Below, piece after piece: positions 1 through 8,680 of a DNA stretch of 44,673 bases (the stretch's first letter is position 1; each line of letters opens with the position of its first letter). Below the pieces are notes generated by a model that had not been told where the DNA came from, made no database searches, and worked only from the letters and a program-made list of their open reading frames with translations. Made by a program: the position numbers and the translations under genes. Source of the DNA: an uncultured Myroides sp. (GTDB lineage Bacteria > Bacteroidota > Bacteroidia > Flavobacteriales > Flavobacteriaceae); assembly GCA_913777665.1 (NCBI GenBank), contig CAJYTF010000059.1:1-44673 (forward strand), given 5' to 3'.

Positions 1-68
1 GGCCGGGCTCAACCCCGGCGCCAGCGGCACGCCCGCGCCGGTGCGGGTGCGCATCTACGAGTTGAAGA
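1..68 (+). other. Foreign GC-rich fragment, TssJ-like (chimeric contig end)
   Basis: The first ~60 bases are about four-fifths G+C, quite unlike everything that follows. Read from base 2 they give a peptide containing [20 protein letters not shown], which matches the pattern around the first strands of TssJ/VasD, the outer-membrane lipoprotein of proteobacterial type VI secretion (LNP..G.P.PV.VRIY.LK). The reading then runs into guaA sequence on the opposite strand. The join lies at roughly 62-70. I infer an artefactual join rather than biology; TssJ identity is a motif-level call on only ~22 residues. Confidence 0.7.
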
Positions 69-274
69 ACTTTATCAACCAAAGCAGCTTCAGCTCCAAA
101 AACCGAAGAAGGTCCGCCCGATAAAATAATTCCTGTAGGATTGTGTTTCTTAATTTCGGCAATTGGAGTATTGAAGGGAATAATTTCGGTGTAAACTCCA
201 AATTCTCGAATTCGGCGTGCAATTAACTGATTGTATTGCGAACCAAAATCTAAAATAATAATACCTTGTGTCAT
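69..274 (-). CDS. guaA: GMP synthase (glutamine-hydrolysing), N-terminal part only
   Basis: Reading leftward from the ATG at 274-272 gives [16 protein letters not shown], then [12 protein letters not shown] and [11 protein letters not shown]. This is the start of the class I glutamine amidotransferase domain of GuaA, which makes GMP from XMP in purine synthesis. The LDFGSQY and ILSGGPSSV motifs are diagnostic. Only about 68 codons remain: the catalytic Cys-His-Glu triad, ATP pyrophosphatase domain and dimerisation domain are missing because the sequence switches to foreign DNA near 68. The gene is probably intact in the organism and cut here by the chimeric join. Identity is near certain. Confidence 0.9.
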
Positions 275-293
275 TGTGTTGTGTATCTTTGTG

Positions 294-301
294 CAAAAAT
301 A
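294..301 (-). promoter_or_regulatory. Putative -7 box of guaA promoter
   Basis: On the minus strand this reads TATTTTTG, a match to the Bacteroidota -7 consensus TAnnTTTG, 20 bases before the guaA start codon. I see no clear TTTG -33 box at the usual distance, so only half of the promoter is supported. Confidence 0.4.
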
Positions 302-354
302 CGCTAAATCTTGCATTTTTAAAATATATCCTCTGTTTTTTAGCCTAATTTTTT

Positions 355-385
355 TTTGATTTGCTAATAATTGGAACTATTTTTG
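355..385 (+). promoter_or_regulatory. Promoter of the NlpE-like lipoprotein gene
   Basis: TTTG at 355-358 and TATTTTTG at 378-385 are separated by 19 bases, a full match to the Bacteroidota housekeeping promoter (TTTG, 17-23 bp, TAnnTTTG). The start codon is at 423, leaving a leader of about 30 nt. Confidence 0.65.
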
Positions 386-422
386 TTAAGTACATGATAA
401 ATTCAATTAAAAACAAACAGCT

Positions 423-1190
423 ATGAAATGGGGTATTAAAACATTACAAGTGCTAACTATTGTGCTTTTTTTTACAGCCTGTAAAAAAGATAATAAGGCA
501 GTTGTTGTGATAGAACAGCCACTTTTAGACACTATTTTCTGCAATACTTTTGAAGGAATTATTCCTTGTCCCGATTGTCCCGGTATTGAAAGTTCTATTA
601 GAATTTACAAGGACAGTACCATTTCACGAACCGTTTATTATCAGGATAAAAACGAACTTCCAACAACTAAAGTAGGAACTTGGAAGTTAAAAGACAGTGT
701 TTTTACAGCGACATTTGATCGTGAAAAGTTGTTTTTTAGAATAAAAGATTACGATAAAATTTTGCGTGTAGGCAGTGATTTAAAAGAAGTTACAGGCGAA
801 TTTGCAAATGATTATATCTTACACAAGAAAACAAAATTTAAACATCAATCTATCGAAGGAACTTACACTGTTGGCGACACGATTAATTTATACAATAAGT
901 TAAAAATTAAACATTTAAAAAACGAGAAGTATAATTTAGAATTCACTCTTTTCAATAAGTTAGATTCTTTAACCAACTGCAAAACAAACTTAAACGCTAA
1001 TTTAGATAAAGGAAACCAGCTGAATGCAACTTTAAACAACGATGGAAATTTGAGGATTATTTTCACTAAAAAAGAAGCCCACGTTTTGTTTGAAAACATT
1101 TCTAAAGACTCGATAAAGTTTAAATGTAACGATAGTTTGCGATTTGTTCCTTTTCAAGGATCGTATAAAAAAATAAAAAGCACTTTGTAA
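423..1190 (+). CDS. NlpE-like lipoprotein (copper-resistance NlpE N-terminal domain)
   Basis: This 255-residue protein starts with a lipoprotein signal: charged start, hydrophobic stretch, and lipobox FTAC with Cys20 as the lipidated residue, followed by KKD. Residues 40-110 match the N-terminal barrel of NlpE, with a CPDCPG motif (Cys49/Cys52) and a following strand rich in beta residues (SIRIYKD, then WKLKDSVFTATF). NlpE-type proteins sit in the outer membrane; in enterobacteria NlpE senses surface contact and envelope stress. The second half (about 130-255) is a beta-rich domain I do not recognise. The gene has its own promoter and is monocistronic, with its stop codon inside the terminator loop. 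No Cpx system is visible nearby, so the signalling role should not be assumed. Confidence 0.75.
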   Translation: MKWGIKTLQVLTIVLFFTACKKDNKAVVVIEQPLLDTIFCNTFEGIIPCPDCPGIESSIRIYKDSTISRTVYYQDKNELPTTKVGTWKLKDSVFTATFDREKLFFRIKDYDKILRVGSDLKEVTGEFANDYILHKKTKFKHQSIEGTYTVGDTINLYNKLKIKHLKNEKYNLEFTLFNKLDSLTNCKTNLNANLDKGNQLNATLNNDGNLRIIFTKKEAHVLFENISKDSIKFKCNDSLRFVPFQGSYKKIKSTL

Positions 1191-1203
1191 TAAAGTGCTT
1201 TTG
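1175..1203. terminator. Bidirectional intrinsic terminator
   Basis: A 10-bp stem AAAGCACTTT / AAAGTGCTTT (1177-1186 and 1192-1201) closes a 5-nt loop, with A/T tracts on both sides. It serves the lipoprotein gene (its TAA at 1188-1190 lies in the loop) and the convergent helicase gene ending at 1220. Confidence 0.8.
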
Positions 1204-1219
1204 TTATTTGAATACTAAA

Positions 1220-4200
1220 CTATTTCTCAGATTTAATTTTCTGCTTGATTTCTGCTACAATTTTATCCTTATTCTTAATCCAATCCAACGTCCAAATTCT
1301 ATAAATATTCCAGCCTAAACCCTCTAAAACATTCGGAATTAACAATTCGCGATCGTTGGTAGTTTGTGTTTGCACATAATTTTCGCCATCTACCAAAATA
1401 CCTAAAACGTATTGATCTTTATTTTCCGGATCAACAATTCCGATGTCTAATCGGTAAGCCGATGTACCAATATTTGTTTTCACTTCTAATCCGTTTTCAT
1501 TCAAATATTTAGAAATGCTTTCAATTAAATTCTGCTTTTGTATGTTGTTTGCTGCATTAAAATTTGTTGGCAACAAACCTTTTTCTGCAAAATTTAAAAA
1601 GCCTTTTAATCCTTTTACACCTTCGGCCTGCGTTCTGTTCAAATCGATCTGATCTGCTTTTAAAGACGAAAAAACTTTCATTTCATAACGCGCACGTGTA
1701 ACGGCAACGTTCAATCTTCGCCAGCCTCCTTCCCTATTTAAAGGTCCAAAATTCATTGATAATTTACCATCTTTATCAGCACCATATCCAATAGAGAATA
1801 AAATAATATCACGTTCGTCACCTTGAACATTTTCTAAATTCTTAATAAAAATAGGTTCTTCTGCCTGCAAAGCTTTTTCTTCTAAAAATGGATTCTCTTG
1901 ATATAGTTTTTGTAGCAGATCTTCAATTAAAACCTGCTGCGTCTGGCTAAAAGTAACCACACCAACAGATTCTTTTTTACCCGACTGCAAATGATTTTTA
2001 ATGTACAGAACAATCGCTTCGGCTTCTTGCTTGTTGGTTCGCGTGTTGCCTTTATCATAATGCCCGGCAATGTATTCAAACGTAACTTTTTTGTATAAAT
2101 CGTCGGCAGACGGAAAAGTAAGCAGTTTGTTTTCATAGAAATTAGCGTTGCTAAAGGCAATCAAACTCTCGTGTTTACTGCGGTAATGGCGCAACAAATA
2201 TTTAGACGGAATGGAAATTGCCAAGGTATCGTCTAAAATACTTTCCAAATCTTCTAATTCCATGTTTTCTTCGTCGATTTTAGTGGATGCAAAAAAACTT
2301 GTAGGAGGCATCTGTTTCGGATCTCCAACAATAATTGCCTGTTTTGCACGCGCCAAAGCACTAATGGCTTCTGATGTTGGTAATTGCGAAGCTTCATCAA
2401 AAATAACCAGGTCAAAATGGTTGGTATCAACATCGAAATACTGCGCCACAGAAATAGGACTCATTAACATGCACGGTTTTAAACGTGGAAGCAGTGTTGG
2501 AATCTGGTCGAAAAGTTTACGGATTGATACACCGCGTGCCTTGTTACGAATTGCCTTTTGTAAAATTCCAATTTCAGAACTTGAAACGGCTTCCTGCGTT
2601 AAATTCGGAATATTATTGCTCAGCTGAAACTGCAACTGGTTCTTTGTAATTTCGGTAAATTCCTGATATGTTTTTTTGTATTGATCGATCAATGCTTCGT
2701 AAACATTCGCATCAAACGTGTTTAAAACAGCCGATGAATTTAAGGTTTGCACAAACAAATTCAAATGAATCAAATCTTCAAATTGTTTTGCCAAACGGTC
2801 TTTTTCGATCTTATTTTGCTCTAATAAATCAACAAACCACTTCAAATTTAAATCAATCGCTTTTTGTTTGTAATGGTTGTAGGTAATCCAATCTTCTAAC
2901 AAATGCAGATTATTTTTTACAGTTGATACAATGGAACTGTCTGCATTTACATTCAAGTAAAACTGAATATTTTTATGAGCTTTTTGGTACGATTTTAATT
3001 GTTGAACAGCATCATTAATGCCTGATTTTAAGAACGAATTATCAAAATACTGCTTTAACCACGATTGAAAATCTGTTAGATTTAAACTTTCTGCGGTTTG
3101 CTTTAAATAACCTAACTGCTTAATGTGTTGCTGTAACAAATCAACATCAATACGTTGATATTTAAGATATTGATTTGTACTGTAAACACATTGATATTGA
3201 GGTTCGTTCAGATTTCGTTTTAATGAACTGTAAACAGACAAATCACTGAAAATGTTATCAATCTGAAAAGCATCACTTATTTTATTTTTAGAAAATCCGT
3301 TTAAAAATTGTTTAACTTTTCGTTGTTTCAACCACTTTGGCAAGAACCAGGTGTGTTTTGACTGATTCCAGATTTGTTCGAATTCTGAAGCATTTGCAGT
3401 TAAAATATTTGGATTGAAGTTTACAATAATCTGATCTTCTTTTGCTTGAAATTGTGTTTGTAGTTCCAACCAATTATTCAGAATATTCAGTTGCGAAGCA
3501 TTAAAAAACACATCAATAACAGATTGATCTGCATTGAAATTCTGCAAATTTTCCAACAATTCAATAATCTCTGAAACCTGATGATTGTAAGGCTCGGTAA
3601 ACGGAAAATTATAATCAGAATTCAATTTATCAATTTCATGCGTACTTTTCTCAAATTCTGAAATAGATTCTTGAATATTGTTTTTGTGAGAAAAATTCTG
3701 TTCTTGCAACGAAATAAATCGCAATGGATGTTTTGAAGGATGATCGTTCATTTTTCCGGTTAATCCTTCCATCTGAACACTCCAATCCTTCCAATTGTTC
3801 CAGGTAGAAGCATCAATCAACAATAAATTTTCCTTTAAAATCAGTTCTTGATTAACTTCCATCTCATTTATATCCAAATACGAAATGGTATCGTACAAAG
3901 TCCAACCAATTGTCAACGGTTTGTGCAACAGATTAATATATTGACTTAATTCGGTTTTTCGCTGATCGATTCTGTTAGCTTCTTCGTTAAAATTAATCTG
4001 ATTGGTATCTTTAGGCACCGCTAATGATTGCGCCAACTGCACCAAAACATCGCTTTTTTTAGATTTGTTAGAATGCAGTTCCAAACAAAAAGCACCCAAA
4101 CCAATTTTATCCAATCGCGTATGCACCACATCTAAAGCGGCTTTTTTTGCAGCAACGAACAACACTTTTTTATTATTTGCCAAAGCATCGGCAATAATAT

Positions 4201-6283
4201 TTGTTATGGTTTGCGATTTTCCTGTTCCAGGAGGTCCGTGCAGCACAAAACTTTTATTGGCATTAGCATTTAAAACGGCTTCTAATTGTGAATGATCTGT
4301 AGCAATGGGCAATGTTAACCAGTTTGCAGGCAGTCTTTCCAGATCGATATTTAGTGTATCGGTATTCAAACTTTCGTGTAACTTTCCGTCGATCAAACTC
4401 TTAACAATCGTACTTTTTTGAATTTCTTTTGAAAATTTGGAAATATCCTGCCATAAAATCAATTTATTGAAAGAAAACGTGCCCAAAACGGTTTGTTCTA
4501 AAATATCCCAACCTTTAAGATTCAAAATTTCCTTTCTAAACAGCGTCAGTACTTTTTTAACATCCACTCCGGCATCATCCATCGGCAAATTTTCCAATCC
4601 AGACAAATCCAACTGATATTCCTGCCTTAAATATTCCAGCAACGTAATGTTAATCATGGTATCTTCTTCGCGGCTTCTCAAAGTAAAAGTAGCATTGACC
4701 GATTTTCGGCTTAATTCAACCGGAATCAACAACAACGGAGCCAAGCGCGGAATGTCTTTATTTTTTGGTTCGATCCATTTTAACAAACCAACACCCAAAT
4801 AAAGCGTACTTTTCCCGTTTTCTTCTTCGGCAAGTTTAGCATTTCTAAACAAATGCGTTAAAACAGCATCGAGTTCAATTTGATGGTAATGTGTATATAA
4901 ACGGTTGTATTTGAATTCTGAATCGGCGAATTGATACAGCGGATCGCTTACATGCAACGGTTCGGTGTACAAATTGTATTTACCGGCAATTGGCTGGCTG
5001 TTGTTGGGTTGAAGCGTAAACGATTTGCCATTTGCCAAATGATCTTCCAGCAAATTTATGTTTAAATCTACCAATTGCAACATGCTTTTTGTAAAACGAA
5101 TGTTAAGTAGATTGTTGCGTAACGACAAATCTAAAAGCTTGCGTTTCCAAATTTTTTGTTTGGTTAGATTTTGTGATTCGCCTAAATCGAGATCGTCGTA
5201 AATTGCACCAATTTCGAATTTTTTATCAATTTTATGAGAGGTTATGTTCGATTTAATATCATCGTTCGATATTTCTTCTGCTACATAAACAGGCAACGGA
5301 CGAATACCTTTTGATCGTGCATTTTTAATATCAATCGCCATTGAAAAATTGTTGATCTGCAACATTTGCGCTTCGGCTGAAACCATTGCATCTTTAAATT
5401 TCAACAGATTTCCTTTGCATAAACTTGTAGCTTCAACAAGAGCGATTTCCTTGATTCCCAAGGCAATTCGCTTGGTTAAGGCAGTAGCATCGTAAGTAAC
5501 GGTATCGTTAAATCGCTGATCGTCTAACCAAACACCAACGAAGGCGTGTCCGCGGGTAATTACCAAAATTGGGTTTAAATCAACAGCTTCTAAACACGCC
5601 GCAAAAAGCAGAGAAATATCAATACAGTTTCCAAATTTTGTTTCTAAAACCTGATCTATCAACCGAATTCGTTGTCCTTCTGTTTCAAAACTTGCCGGCA
5701 TGGCGCTGTAAACCAACTGAAAATTAACTATTGCCTGATACAAAGCCGAAACCATTTGCAACACGCGTTCTTTATTTTGCGACTGATATCCTTCAAAAGA
5801 AGGTGTTAATTTATTTTTTTCGAGAATTGTGACCGCATCTGATTTTATCTGATAAATTAACGGATGATTCGCTAAAACATAACTTGATAAAAGTTCGGGA
5901 TACGCGTTTAATCCACCAAAATAATCAACGGGAAGAACAGGTAAATTAAATGTTGTTTGAAAAACCAATTCATTATTACTGAATATTTTAAACGAAATAA
6001 CATCTATATCGCGTTCAACCAGCTGTTTTAAAAACGATATATCATAGTTGAATTTTATATTTTGTAAGGAATGATTTCCAACTGGCATTGTATCATGATG
6101 CTCTTCAAAAACATCAAACAAGCCCAATTGCGAAGTAATTTCAATTCGAATGTTTTCTAAAGATTTGCCTTCTAACTGCCATACAACACTTTCTAAAAAA
6201 GAATAGTTGTTTACACAAAAGCTATAATTAAAATACGGTTGTTTGTTTATATTGATAAGTGTAATCTCTGTAAATTCGCCCAT
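1220..6283 (-). CDS. DUF4011 superfamily 1 helicase with N-terminal transglutaminase-like and C-terminal nuclease-like domains (Hhe-like)
   Basis: This single polypeptide has 1687 residues. Residues about 180-270 look like a transglutaminase/papain-like core: GNC at Cys220, GHAFVGVW at His246, and a likely acid at Asp265 (TYDAT). DUF4011 follows with KIWKRKLLDLSLRNNLLN near 380-400. An SF1 helicase core then shows Walker A GPPGTGKSQT at ~683, Walker B DEAS at ~1295, GDPKQMPPT, LRHYRS, QGDER and VAVTRAR. A long helical insert (about 850-1230) splits the core, as in AAA_11/AAA_12 helicases. The last ~120 residues resemble the Vsr/MTES_1575 nuclease family, ending YRIWTLDW. The nuclease motif reads ILVDG where the family normally has IE.DG, so catalysis is uncertain. 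The domain order resembles the reported Hhe anti-phage system (DUF4011-helicase-Vsr). It stands alone among core genes, so defence is an inference. Confidence 0.8.
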   Translation of the reverse strand: MGEFTEITLININKQPYFNYSFCVNNYSFLESVVWQLEGKSLENIRIEITSQLGLFDVFEEHHDTMPVGNHSLQNIKFNYDISFLKQLVERDIDVISFKIFSNNELVFQTTFNLPVLPVDYFGGLNAYPELLSSYVLANHPLIYQIKSDAVTILEKNKLTPSFEGYQSQNKERVLQMVSALYQAIVNFQLVYSAMPASFETEGQRIRLIDQVLETKFGNCIDISLLFAACLEAVDLNPILVITRGHAFVGVWLDDQRFNDTVTYDATALTKRIALGIKEIALVEATSLCKGNLLKFKDAMVSAEAQMLQINNFSMAIDIKNARSKGIRPLPVYVAEEISNDDIKSNITSHKIDKKFEIGAIYDDLDLGESQNLTKQKIWKRKLLDLSLRNNLLNIRFTKSMLQLVDLNINLLEDHLANGKSFTLQPNNSQPIAGKYNLYTEPLHVSDPLYQFADSEFKYNRLYTHYHQIELDAVLTHLFRNAKLAEEENGKSTLYLGVGLLKWIEPKNKDIPRLAPLLLIPVELSRKSVNATFTLRSREEDTMINITLLEYLRQEYQLDLSGLENLPMDDAGVDVKKVLTLFRKEILNLKGWDILEQTVLGTFSFNKLILWQDISKFSKEIQKSTIVKSLIDGKLHESLNTDTLNIDLERLPANWLTLPIATDHSQLEAVLNANANKSFVLHGPPGTGKSQTITNIIADALANNKKVLFVAAKKAALDVVHTRLDKIGLGAFCLELHSNKSKKSDVLVQLAQSLAVPKDTNQINFNEEANRIDQRKTELSQYINLLHKPLTIGWTLYDTISYLDINEMEVNQELILKENLLLIDASTWNNWKDWSVQMEGLTGKMNDHPSKHPLRFISLQEQNFSHKNNIQESISEFEKSTHEIDKLNSDYNFPFTEPYNHQVSEIIELLENLQNFNADQSVIDVFFNASQLNILNNWLELQTQFQAKEDQIIVNFNPNILTANASEFEQIWNQSKHTWFLPKWLKQRKVKQFLNGFSKNKISDAFQIDNIFSDLSVYSSLKRNLNEPQYQCVYSTNQYLKYQRIDVDLLQQHIKQLGYLKQTAESLNLTDFQSWLKQYFDNSFLKSGINDAVQQLKSYQKAHKNIQFYLNVNADSSIVSTVKNNLHLLEDWITYNHYKQKAIDLNLKWFVDLLEQNKIEKDRLAKQFEDLIHLNLFVQTLNSSAVLNTFDANVYEALIDQYKKTYQEFTEITKNQLQFQLSNNIPNLTQEAVSSSEIGILQKAIRNKARGVSIRKLFDQIPTLLPRLKPCMLMSPISVAQYFDVDTNHFDLVIFDEASQLPTSEAISALARAKQAIIVGDPKQMPPTSFFASTKIDEENMELEDLESILDDTLAISIPSKYLLRHYRSKHESLIAFSNANFYENKLLTFPSADDLYKKVTFEYIAGHYDKGNTRTNKQEAEAIVLYIKNHLQSGKKESVGVVTFSQTQQVLIEDLLQKLYQENPFLEEKALQAEEPIFIKNLENVQGDERDIILFSIGYGADKDGKLSMNFGPLNREGGWRRLNVAVTRARYEMKVFSSLKADQIDLNRTQAEGVKGLKGFLNFAEKGLLPTNFNAANNIQKQNLIESISKYLNENGLEVKTNIGTSAYRLDIGIVDPENKDQYVLGILVDGENYVQTQTTNDRELLIPNVLEGLGWNIYRIWTLDWIKNKDKIVAEIKQKIKSEK

Positions 6284-6355
6284 GTTTTTTCTGAATTTTA
6301 AAGCTATAAATATAGAAAAAAAAGTTTTAGCAAATTTGCGAAACTAACGCAATAA

Positions 6356-6382
6356 AAAACGCCCGAATTGATCGGGCGTTTT
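6356..6382 (-). terminator. Intrinsic terminator of the alpha-oxoamine synthase gene
   Basis: An 11-bp GC-rich stem (AAAACGCCCGA / TCGGGCGTTTT) with a 5-nt loop, followed by T on the minus strand. It lies 20 bases past the stop codon at 6404. Confidence 0.85.
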
Positions 6383-6403
6383 TCTATATTATAACTTCAA
6401 GAA

Positions 6404-7669
6404 TTATTGCGCTTCCATGTCAACAGTAGTTTCGGCAGCAATCTTTTTGTACGTTCCATCAACTAATTTGCCACGAATAGCTTCAAAAGCTGCTAACGTT
6501 TGATCAATATCATCAAAAGTATGCGATGCTGTTGGAATTACACGTAATAAAATAATTCCTTTCGGGATTACTGGATACACTACAATTGATAAAAAGATTC
6601 CGTAATTTTCACGTAAATCATTTACCATAATCATCGCTTCTGGGATCGATCCTTCCAAATAAACCGGAGTTACACATGTGTTGGTATCACCAATATTAAA
6701 TCCGCGATCTTTTAAACCATTTTGTAGACGGTTTACGTTATCCCACAATGTATCTTTTAAACTTGGATTTTCTCTTAACAACTGTAAACGTTTTAAAGCT
6801 CCTTTCACCAAAATCATCGGCAATGCTTTAGCAAACATTTGCGAACGTAAGTTGTATTTTAAGTAATCGATAATATCTTGATCTGCAGCAATAAATGCCC
6901 CGATTGATGCCATTGATTTTGCGAATGTTGAAAAGTACACATCGATACCATCTTGACATTCCTGCTCCTCTCCTGCTCCTGCTCCTGTTTTTCCTAATGT
7001 TCCAAAACCATGTGCATCATCAACCAATAAACGGAAATTGTATTTTTCTTTTAAAGCAACAATTTCTTTCAATTTACCTTGCTGACCGCGCATACCAAAA
7101 ACACCTTCGGTAATAACCAAAATACCTCCGTTTTGCTCGGCTGCCATTTTAGTTGCACGCTGTAAATTCTTTTCTAAAGACTCTACATCGTTGTGTTTGT
7201 AGGTAAAACGTTTACCCATGTGCAAACGAACACCATCGATAATACAAGCATGCGAATCAACATCGTAAACAATTACGTCGTTTTTAGTAACCAAAGCATC
7301 AATGGTAGAAACCATTCCTTGGTAACCAAAATTCAACAAATAAGCAGCTTCTTTATGTACAAAAGCAGCTAATTCGTTTTGCAATTTTTCGTGCCAATCT
7401 GTGTGTCCAGACATCATACGTGCACCCATTGGATAAGCTGCACCAAATTCTGCCGCTGCATCAGCATCTGCTTTCATTACTTCAGGGTGCGTAGCCAAAC
7501 CTAAATAGTCGTTAATAGACCAGTTTAAAACTTCTTTTCCTTGAAACTGCATTCTTGGTCCTAACTTTCCTTCTAATTTAGGAAATACAAAGTAACCTTC
7601 TGCCTGTGAAGCCCATTTTCCTAATGGACCTTTATTATCGTGAATTCTTTCAAATAAATCTTTAACCAT
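6404..7669 (-). CDS. PLP-dependent alpha-oxoamine synthase (serine palmitoyltransferase / cysteate acyltransferase type)
   Basis: This 421-residue fold-type I PLP enzyme condenses an amino acid with an acyl-CoA. Visible motifs are NDYLGLATHPEV, the cofactor pair DDAHGFGTLG (Asp217, His220), and the Schiff-base lysine Lys251 in TFAKSMASIGAF. The family includes AONS (BioF), KBL and SPT. The N-terminal stretch (GKWASQAEGYFVFPKLEG) and the long C-terminal tail are typical of the Bacteroidota members annotated as SPT-like. In gliding flavobacteria a homologue makes the capnine backbone of sulfonolipids from cysteate. No biotin or threonine-degradation genes flank it, which argues against BioF or KBL. 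The lipid role is inferred from family knowledge, and substrate cannot be read from sequence. Confidence 0.8.
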   Translation of the reverse strand: MVKDLFERIHDNKGPLGKWASQAEGYFVFPKLEGKLGPRMQFQGKEVLNWSINDYLGLATHPEVMKADADAAAEFGAAYPMGARMMSGHTDWHEKLQNELAAFVHKEAAYLLNFGYQGMVSTIDALVTKNDVIVYDVDSHACIIDGVRLHMGKRFTYKHNDVESLEKNLQRATKMAAEQNGGILVITEGVFGMRGQQGKLKEIVALKEKYNFRLLVDDAHGFGTLGKTGAGAGEEQECQDGIDVYFSTFAKSMASIGAFIAADQDIIDYLKYNLRSQMFAKALPMILVKGALKRLQLLRENPSLKDTLWDNVNRLQNGLKDRGFNIGDTNTCVTPVYLEGSIPEAMIMVNDLRENYGIFLSIVVYPVIPKGIILLRVIPTASHTFDDIDQTLAAFEAIRGKLVDGTYKKIAAETTVDMEAQ

Positions 7670-7692
7670 TTTATTTGTTTTTTAAAACCGTG

Positions 7693-7700
7693 CAAAGTTA
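7693..7700 (-). promoter_or_regulatory. Putative -7 box of the alpha-oxoamine synthase gene
   Basis: On the minus strand this reads TAACTTTG, an exact TAnnTTTG match, 24 bases upstream of the start codon. No convincing TTTG lies 17-23 bases further up. Confidence 0.45.
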
Positions 7701-7746
7701 GTGAATTTTTTAATGTAATCTATTTAATTTAATCTGGTTGCAACAA

Positions 7747-8544
7747 TTAAAATTTTAAATAATGCACAACCGTAATACCAACCACCAAATAACTGTAAAT
7801 TAAAATAAGTAAGATGATATAGGCTGATTTTTGTTCTTTTATGTTTGATGATTTTAATGCAGCTGCCAAATGATTAAATTTATAAATACAGTAAACCGTA
7901 AGCGATACAAACAAAATATATGTTATGAGCAACGCAATTTGGAAACCTATGGAATGGCGCAGTGCAAAAGCATCGTTCCCTTTAAAGACTTTCATTTTAT
8001 CTTTTGATGGATGCTGATACAGATTGATCGCTTTTTTATTGATGAGTTTATTTAAACTGCGACTGTGGATATAATCCAGCTCATTTTCAATTGTTTTTTT
8101 GTTGAACAACGGTTCAAAACCTAATATAGCATAATGCTTGATTTCTTCGTTTTTTGCTTGAGCTTTTCCGAATTCATCAATATAATTTACGGTAATATTT
8201 GTGTATTCTTTCTCTAAAAAATTAAAGGGTGTAGATACTTTTTGAGTAACCGATTTTTCTACCGAAACAATCTCGAGTTTTTCCCAGCGTGGATGCGATA
8301 TTTTAAACTCAACCGATCTGAAAAAAGGCGAAAAAGTATAACATAGTGTAAAAATCGACGTAAAAGTTAAGAACAGATTTAAAAATTGTGTGTCGGATCT
8401 TTTGCGTGTTCCAAAAAAAGCACGGTCGATAATCACAATTATAAAACTGATTACAAAACCGTAAATAAATAAGCGCACGCTGTTTAGCAATACAAAAACT
8501 AAAAACAGCACCCAGATTATAATTTTAAACGGATTGTATTTCAT
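7747..8544 (-). CDS. Multi-pass membrane protein of unknown function
   Basis: This 265-residue protein is not one I recognise. Three hydrophobic segments lie at the N-terminus (about 8-25, 28-44 and 54-72), then a soluble central region of ~120 residues predicted to be beta/alpha mixed (SVEFKISHPRWEKLEIVSVE), then two more segments (about 200-222 and 243-262) separated by a charged loop (KSSNIKEQKS). The N- and C-terminal membrane clusters bracketing one domain suggest a periplasmic or cytoplasmic sensor-like or scaffold domain, but no motif supports a function. It lies between two same-strand genes, with a terminator upstream of it, so it is probably transcribed alone. Confidence 0.7.
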   Translation of the reverse strand: MKYNPFKIIIWVLFLVFVLLNSVRLFIYGFVISFIIVIIDRAFFGTRKRSDTQFLNLFLTFTSIFTLCYTFSPFFRSVEFKISHPRWEKLEIVSVEKSVTQKVSTPFNFLEKEYTNITVNYIDEFGKAQAKNEEIKHYAILGFEPLFNKKTIENELDYIHSRSLNKLINKKAINLYQHPSKDKMKVFKGNDAFALRHSIGFQIALLITYILFVSLTVYCIYKFNHLAAALKSSNIKEQKSAYIILLILIYSYLVVGITVVHYLKF

Positions 8545-8574
8545 TATACATTAATAATTTATCAAATATAAAAA

Positions 8575-8597
8575 AAAGCACCTAAATAAGGTGCTTT
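8575..8597 (-). terminator. Intrinsic terminator of the E1 fusion gene
   Basis: A 9-bp stem AAAGCACCT / AGGTGCTTT with a 5-nt loop AAATA and T-rich flank on the minus strand. It lies 84 bases past the stop at 8681 and before the start of the membrane-protein gene. Confidence 0.75.
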
Positions 8598-8680
8598 AAA
8601 TAATAGAAACTATTTATGATATTTTAAAAAATAAAAGATTAATAATTAGTCTTTCATCTTTCATCTATTTTCTTTATTCT

